Assembly: GCA_000403315.2 (NCBI GenBank)
Contig: KE159636.1
Span: forward strand, 1,834,041-1,898,040
Source of the DNA: Lachnospiraceae bacterium A2
GTDB taxonomy: Bacteria; Bacillota; Clostridia; Lachnospirales; Lachnospiraceae
DNA: 64,000 nucleotides
Reading direction: 5' to 3'
A program made the translations under genes and the position numbers. Each line of letters begins with the position of its first letter. Within the stretch, counting starts at the first letter, position 1. Below the pieces are notes generated by a model. That model did not search any database. It saw only the letters and a list, made by a program, of their open reading frames with translations, and was not told the origin of the DNA. Positions 59,513-64,000 of the stretch are shown one piece after another.

Positions 59513-60928
59513 ATGGCTGAGAAAAAACAACCGGTTAAGATAACAGAAACCGTATTACGTGATGCGCATCAATCCCTGATTGCCACCCGTATGACAACAG
59601 AACAGATGCTGCCGATTATTGATAAAATGGACCAGGTAGGCTACCATGCCGTAGAGTGCTGGGGCGGCGCAACTTTTGACGCATCCCTGCGTTTCTTAAA
59701 GGAAGACCCATGGGAGCGTTTACGTAAATTAAAAGCTGGCTTTAAGAAAACCAAACTGCAGATGCTGTTCCGCGGCCAGAATATTTTGGGCTACCGCCCG
59801 TATGCGGACGATGTGGTAGAGTATTTCGTACAGAAATCCATTGCAAACGGGATTGACATTATCCGTATTTTTGACTGCCTGAACGACTTAAGGAACCTGC
59901 AGACAGCAGTAACGGCCACCAACAAAGAGAAAGGCCATGCGCAGGTTGCCCTTTCCTATACCTTGGGGGATGCTTATACCTTAGAGTATTGGACAAATAT
60001 GGCTAAGAAAATCGAAGAAATGGGCGCAAATTCCATCTGCATTAAGGATATGGCAGGCCTTTTGACCCCATATAAGGCGGAAGAACTGGTGAAATCGCTG
60101 AAATCAGCCACCAGCCTTCCCATTGAGCTCCACACCCACTATACCTCCGGCGTTGCTTCTATGACCTACTTAAAGGCAGTGGAGGCAGGGTGCGACATTA
60201 TCGACACCGCAATGTCCCCGTTTGCGCTGGGTACCAGCCAGCCGGCAACCGAGGTTATGGCGGAAGCATTTAAGGGGACTGCAATGGACCCAGGCTACGA
60301 CCAGATGCTTTTAAAGGAAATCGCAGATTATTTCCGCCCAATGAGGGAAGAAGCGTTAAAGAGCGGCCTGATGAACCCCAAGGTGCTGGGCGTGGATATC
60401 CAGACCTTGCTTTACCAGGTGCCGGGCGGCATGCTCAGCAACATGGTATCCCAGTTAAAGGAGCAGAACGCAGAAGACAAATATATGGAAGTGCTGGAAG
60501 AAATCCCCCGGGTGCGCAAGGACCTGGGCGAGCCGCCATTGGTTACCCCTTCGTCCCAGATTGTGGGCACACAGGCAGTGTTCAATGTATTGATGGGCGA
60601 GCGTTATAAGGTAGCAACCAAGGAAACCAAGGACGTTTTGCTTGGGAAATACGGCCAGACTGTAAAGCCTTTCAACCCGGAAATCATCGACAAGGTATTG
60701 GGCGAGGACAAGAAAAACGCCATTACCTGCCGTTATGCAGACTTGTTAGAGCCGGAGCTCCATAAGATTGAAGAAGAAATGAAGCAGTGGAAACAGCAGG
60801 ATGAGGACGTGCTTTCCTACGCGCTGTTCCCGCAGGTAGCAACCGAATTTTTCAAATACAGGGAAGCACAGCAGACGCAGGTGGACGCTTCTATTGCAGA
60901 CACCAAGAACGGCGCGTACCCTGTATAG
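59513..60928 (+). CDS. Oxaloacetate decarboxylase alpha subunit / 5S carboxyltransferase
   Basis: A 471-residue carboxyltransferase acting between oxaloacetate/pyruvate and biotin. The HMGL-like TIM barrel begins KITETVLRDAHQSLIATRM; metal ligands are this Asp, the HTH pair in ELHTHYTSG and carbamylated Lys in ICIKDMAGLL. The conserved-carboxylase domain (about 300-450) follows with GGMLSNMVSQLKEQ and TPSSQIVGTQAVFNVLMG. No biotinyl domain is fused on, so it must use the separate carrier at 57915. ATG 59513 follows GAGAGG. Having this and the 12S-type subunit in one operon is the noteworthy point. Confidence 0.93.
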   Translation: MAEKKQPVKITETVLRDAHQSLIATRMTTEQMLPIIDKMDQVGYHAVECWGGATFDASLRFLKEDPWERLRKLKAGFKKTKLQMLFRGQNILGYRPYADDVVEYFVQKSIANGIDIIRIFDCLNDLRNLQTAVTATNKEKGHAQVALSYTLGDAYTLEYWTNMAKKIEEMGANSICIKDMAGLLTPYKAEELVKSLKSATSLPIELHTHYTSGVASMTYLKAVEAGCDIIDTAMSPFALGTSQPATEVMAEAFKGTAMDPGYDQMLLKEIADYFRPMREEALKSGLMNPKVLGVDIQTLLYQVPGGMLSNMVSQLKEQNAEDKYMEVLEEIPRVRKDLGEPPLVTPSSQIVGTQAVFNVLMGERYKVATKETKDVLLGKYGQTVKPFNPEIIDKVLGEDKKNAITCRYADLLEPELHKIEEEMKQWKQQDEDVLSYALFPQVATEFFKYREAQQTQVDASIADTKNGAYPV

Positions 60929-60964
60929 GCTGACATAGACAGACGTTCATAAAGGGAAATGGAG

Positions 60965-61007
60965 AATTCCTCCTGCTGGCGATCATACACCAACAGGGGG
61001 GATTTTT
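60965..61007 (+). terminator. Terminator of the decarboxylase operon
   Basis: AATTCCTCCTGCTGG pairs, with G-T wobbles, with CCAACAGGGGGGATT, followed by a T run. Confidence 0.7.
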
Positions 61008-61069
61008 CGAAAGGGAAAAAGACGCATGGGACTGTCTGCTGAAAGGAATGGAAGGTGGCAGAATGATCA

Positions 61070-61957
61070 ATGGGCAGCGCCAAAGACTTATTAAGCAGAA
61101 TTAATGGCAAGTATGGGAGCCTGAGCAAAGGCCAGCGGCTCCTGGCTGTTTACATTACAGAGAATTATGACAAAGCAGCATTTCTGACGGCGGCGAAGCT
61201 GGGGCAGGCAGTGGGGGTCAGCGAATCTACCGTGGTCCGCTTTGCCGCCCATTTGGGATACAAAGGATACCCAGAATTCCAACATGCCTTGGGGGAACTG
61301 GTGCAGGGCAAGCTGCATGATGTCCACCAGATGGAGGATGTATACGGCAGGATTAGCCAGCCGGAAATTTTAGAAACCGTTTTAAAGTCTGATATCGGGC
61401 GGCTTCAGGACACGCTGGAGCATATGGACGCACATGCCTTTGACATGGCCGTGGACATTCTGGTCCAGGCAAAGTGCATTTACGTGCTGGGCATACGGAA
61501 CTGCGCGCCGTTGGCGGAATTTTTGGCTTTTTATTTAAATATGGCGGCTGAGGACGTGCGGCTGCTCCGGACAAGCAGTTCCAGCGAGCTGCTGGAGCAG
61601 ATGGTCCACATTGGCAAAGGGGATGCGATGGTAGGCATCAGCTTCCCCAGATATTCCATACGGACCTTAAAAGCCATGGAACTGGCAAACAGCCGCAGCG
61701 CCAGCGTCATTACACTTACTGACAGCGTACATTCCCCCTTGAACCTGTATTCCTCCTGCAACCTGATTGCCAAGAGCGACATGTCCTCCGTCCTTGACTC
61801 CCTGACAGCCCCTATGAGCGTAATCAATGCCCTGCTTCTGGCTGTCTGCATGAAGAAGCAGGGGGAAGTAGCAAAAACGCTGGAATTACTGGAGCAGGTG
61901 TGGGAAGAATACCAGATAAATGGGAATGACGAAATTAATTATATGAAGCATGGGTAA
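61070..61957 (+). CDS. RpiR/MurR-family transcriptional regulator
   Basis: A 295-residue regulator with an HTH_6 domain (about 1-77; LSKGQRLLAVYITENYDKAAFLTAAKLGQAVGVSESTVVRFAAHLGYKGYPEFQ) and a SIS sugar-phosphate-binding domain (about 125-255; AKCIYVLGIRNCAPLAEFLAF, GDAMVGISFPRYSIRT, SASVITLTDSVHSPL). Such proteins sense sugar phosphates or amino-sugar phosphates. The spacing from GGAAGGTGG to the ATG is long (about 13 bases), so translation may be weak. No obvious target operon adjoins it; targets may be elsewhere. Confidence 0.88.
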   Translation: MGSAKDLLSRINGKYGSLSKGQRLLAVYITENYDKAAFLTAAKLGQAVGVSESTVVRFAAHLGYKGYPEFQHALGELVQGKLHDVHQMEDVYGRISQPEILETVLKSDIGRLQDTLEHMDAHAFDMAVDILVQAKCIYVLGIRNCAPLAEFLAFYLNMAAEDVRLLRTSSSSELLEQMVHIGKGDAMVGISFPRYSIRTLKAMELANSRSASVITLTDSVHSPLNLYSSCNLIAKSDMSSVLDSLTAPMSVINALLLAVCMKKQGEVAKTLELLEQVWEEYQINGNDEINYMKHG

Positions 61958-61985
61958 CAGTTTTGGCAATGCCGCTGCAAGGGAA

Positions 61986-62017
61986 GCATGGGGCGGCGCA
62001 CCCTTTTGGCGCCTAAT
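61986..62017. repeat. Partial copy of the GGCGCACC palindromic repeat
   Basis: GCGGCGCACCCTTTTGGCGC and CCTAATC match one arm of 9680-9770 almost exactly. Confidence 0.5.
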
Positions 62018-62045
62018 CATATTTTAGAAAGTAAAGATAAAAATT

Positions 62046-63365
62046 ATGGGTAAAATAATTGTAATAGGCGGAGGGGCAGCAGGCATGATGGCCGCCGCCC
62101 ATGCCGCCTCCAGCGGGCACAAAGTCCTCCTGCTGGAAAAAAATGAGAAGCTTGGGAAGAAAATTTATATTACCGGGAAAGGCAGGTGCAACCTGACAAA
62201 TGCCTGTGAAACGGAGGATTTGTTCCGGCATGTGCTGCGCAACCAGAAATTCCTCTACAGTGCATTTTATCATTTCACCAACCTGCAGGCAATCGGCTTT
62301 TTTGAATCCCATGGCCTTGCTACCAAGACAGAGCGCGGCGGAAGGGTGTTCCCGGTATCTGGCCATTCTTCCGATGTAATACGGGCCCTGCAGCAGGCTT
62401 TGCAGCAGGCAGGCGTGGAGGTGCGCCTTCATACTAATGTGCAGGAGGTGCTAACAGGCACAGCAAAAGCCTGCGGCGGGGAACCCCATGTTACAGGCGT
62501 CCGCCTGTCTGATGGGACAATCCTGCACGCAGACGCCGTAATCATTGCCACCGGGGGATGCTCCTACTGTTCCACAGGCTCCACTGGGGACGGCTACCGT
62601 TTTGCCCGGGAATTAGGCCATGCGGTGACAGAGCTGCGGCCCTCCCTTGTGCCTTTTGAAACGGCAGAACCCTGGGTGAAAGATCTGCAGGGCCTGTCCC
62701 TTAAGAATGTCACGGTGCGCATCAGGCATGGAAGCAAAACAATTTATGAGGATTTTGGGGAAATGCTGTTCACCCATTTCGGCGTCAGCGGCCCCCTGGT
62801 TTTAAGCGCAAGCGGCAGGATTAACGATTATATGGAGCAAATGCCCCTACAAATGGAAATCGACCTAAAGCCTGCATTGTCCGTGGAACAGCTTGATAAG
62901 CGCATCCTGCGGGACTTTGAGGACAACAGGAACCGGCAGTTTAAAAACGGGGTCCAGAAGCTGTTCCCTAGCAAACTGATTCCCGTTATCGTAGCCTTAA
63001 GCGGCATAGATCCAGAAAAGAAAGTGAATGAAGTCACCAAAGAGGAACGCCAAAGCTTCGCAAAGTTAATGAAGGCTTTCCCGCTGACGGTTATCCAGTT
63101 CCGTGGTTTCCAGGAGGCAGTTATTACCAGAGGGGGTGTTTCCGTCAAAGAAATCAACCCTTCCACCATGGAATCCAGGCTGGTGCCAGGCCTGTATTTT
63201 TCCGGGGAGGTGCTGGACTTAGACGCGCTGACCGGGGGCTTTAACCTGCAGGTTGCATGGTCCACCGGATGCCTTGCAGGAACAAGCGCCAGCCAAAAAC
63301 TAGAAAACCCACATTGTTTTGTGCAAAACAGAAGCGGAAGGAATGGAAAGGAATATGGCATTTAA
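62046..63365 (+). CDS. NAD(P)/FAD-dependent oxidoreductase (HI0933/BaiN family)
   Basis: A 439-residue flavoprotein. The FAD-binding start is KIIVIGGGAAGMMAAAHAASS with the acidic end LLLEKNEKLGKKIYITGKGRCNLTNACE, the family hallmark. RGGRVFPVSGHSSDVIRAL, VIIATGGCSYCSTGSTGDGY and the ending DLDALTGGFNLQVAWSTGCLAG complete the fold. BaiN of gut Clostridia reduces bile-acid intermediates, but most members of this universal family have no known reaction, and there are no bai genes here. It overlaps cmk by 11 bp, an arrangement often seen in Clostridia. Confidence 0.9.
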   Translation: MGKIIVIGGGAAGMMAAAHAASSGHKVLLLEKNEKLGKKIYITGKGRCNLTNACETEDLFRHVLRNQKFLYSAFYHFTNLQAIGFFESHGLATKTERGGRVFPVSGHSSDVIRALQQALQQAGVEVRLHTNVQEVLTGTAKACGGEPHVTGVRLSDGTILHADAVIIATGGCSYCSTGSTGDGYRFARELGHAVTELRPSLVPFETAEPWVKDLQGLSLKNVTVRIRHGSKTIYEDFGEMLFTHFGVSGPLVLSASGRINDYMEQMPLQMEIDLKPALSVEQLDKRILRDFEDNRNRQFKNGVQKLFPSKLIPVIVALSGIDPEKKVNEVTKEERQSFAKLMKAFPLTVIQFRGFQEAVITRGGVSVKEINPSTMESRLVPGLYFSGEVLDLDALTGGFNLQVAWSTGCLAGTSASQKLENPHCFVQNRSGRNGKEYGI

Positions 63366-64000
63366 TATTGCAATCGACGGCCCTGCCGGGGCAGGCAAAA
63401 GTACTATTGCTAAGAAAGTAGCGAAAGAGTTATCTTATATTTACGTGGACACCGGTGCAATGTACCGGGCAATGGCATTGTTTTTCCTGCGGGAAGGGAT
63501 TTCCCCAGAGGATGAAGCGGCAGTCAGCGGCGCCTGCAGCCGGATTACCGTCACACTTTCCAACGAAAACGGGGAGCAGCAGGTATTTTTAAACGGGGAA
63601 AATGTCAATGGGCAGATACGCACGGAGGAAGTGGGGAACATGGCTTCCCGCACCAGCATTTACCCGAAAGTCCGGGAAAAGCTGACGCAGCTTCAGCGGG
63701 AACTGGCGCGCACCACAGATCTGGTTATGGATGGGCGGGATATCGGCACCTGCGTGCTGCCGGAGGCCCAGGTAAAGGTTTACCTGACTGCCAGCGTGGA
63801 AACAAGGGGGAAACGCAGGTTTCTGGAGCTGCAGGAAAAAGGCGCAGACTGTGAACTGGAGCAAATCTGCAGGGATATCAAGGCACGGGATGAACAGGAC
63901 ATGAACCGGGAGATTTCCCCCTTGCGGCAGGCAGAGGATGCCGTCCTGATCGACAGCTCCTCCATGACGCCCCAGGAAGTCACGGAGGAAATCTTAAGGC
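63355..64000 (+). CDS. cmk: Cytidylate kinase (3' partial)
   Basis: The first 215 codons are present; the stop lies off the right edge. It phosphorylates CMP and dCMP. Visible motifs: P loop FNIAIDGPAGAGKSTIAKKV, YVDTGAMYRAMALF (CMP contact), VMDGRDIGTCVLPEAQVKVYL and the Arg-rich lid region IKARDEQDMNREISPLRQAEDAV. Expected full length is about 225 residues, so only around ten are missing, unless it is one of the Clostridia fusions with IspH/ribosomal protein S1. ATG 63355 follows GGAAAGGA inside the flavoprotein gene. Confidence 0.95.
   Translation, partial: MAFNIAIDGPAGAGKSTIAKKVAKELSYIYVDTGAMYRAMALFFLREGISPEDEAAVSGACSRITVTLSNENGEQQVFLNGENVNGQIRTEEVGNMASRTSIYPKVREKLTQLQRELARTTDLVMDGRDIGTCVLPEAQVKVYLTASVETRGKRRFLELQEKGADCELEQICRDIKARDEQDMNREISPLRQAEDAVLIDSSSMTPQEVTEEILR

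Noticed and set aside
62046..63365. Bile-acid dehydroxylation function for the BaiN-like gene
   Set aside because: The protein family is near-universal in Clostridia and no other bai gene lies in the window.

Overview
The window looks like a chromosomal segment of a gut-type Lachnospiraceae bacterium (Clostridia, low-GC Gram-positive). Signs of this are strong AGGAGG-type ribosome sites, the hrcA-grpE-dnaK-dnaJ order behind a CIRCE element, a sortase B system, LicT/PTS control, large surface proteins ending in lysine-rich fibronectin-type repeats, and a biotin-dependent sodium-pump decarboxylase operon. The genus cannot be fixed from the sequence alone. No tRNA, rRNA or CRISPR array was seen.

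Layout. 1-3514: right end of an integrative element (sortase substrate, class B sortase, large serine recombinase), which appears to interrupt an ABC ATPase gene whose first ~47 codons survive at 3515-3655. 3774-9020: OmpR-type two-component system and an FtsX-type ABC exporter, a bacitracin/antimicrobial-peptide-style module. 9140-9653: dinJ-yoeB-type toxin-antitoxin. 9806-17229: LacI regulator, sugar dehydrogenase, TIM-barrel isomerase and a ribose/xylose-type ABC importer. 17333-17842: a 198-bp structured repeat and a candidate type I toxin-antitoxin pair too small for ordinary gene calling. 18132-23276: heat-shock operon. 23296-24504: second copy of the 198-bp repeat and a TauE/SafE permease. 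24627-30848: LicT-controlled PTS operon for an alpha-glucoside (EIIA, antiterminator, EIICB, GH4 6-phospho-alpha-glucosidase), then an amidohydrolase. 31070-33743: a truncated Rpn-type nuclease and three minus-strand genes of unknown function.

34088-43494 is the most unusual part. It holds an orphan LytTR regulator whose receiver has Glu where the phospho-accepting Asp is expected, a small secreted protein, three paralogous lipoproteins, two pairs of paralogous six-helix permeases, and one ABC ATPase of the bacteriocin-immunity (BcrA/LanF) kind. The cassette lipoprotein-permease-permease is duplicated, and the ends of the second permease are almost identical in DNA (129 of 130 bases), which suggests gene conversion. 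I know of no described system with this composition. The architecture suggests peptide export, self-protection or envelope-stress sensing, but that is inference.

43612-54096: an AAA-ATPase/PD-(D/E)XK gene, two paralogous secreted transglutaminase-fold proteins with a 64-residue protein between them, dinJ-yafQ, trpS, and a higBA pair whose promoter spacer is itself a perfect palindrome. 54097-64000: DacF-type carboxypeptidase, a five-gene biotin-dependent decarboxylase operon carrying both a 12S-type (acyl-CoA) and a 5S-type (oxaloacetate) carboxyltransferase around one sodium-pump core, an RpiR regulator, a BaiN/HI0933 flavoprotein, and the start of cmk, which runs off the right edge. Several short palindromic repeat families are scattered through the intergenic DNA.
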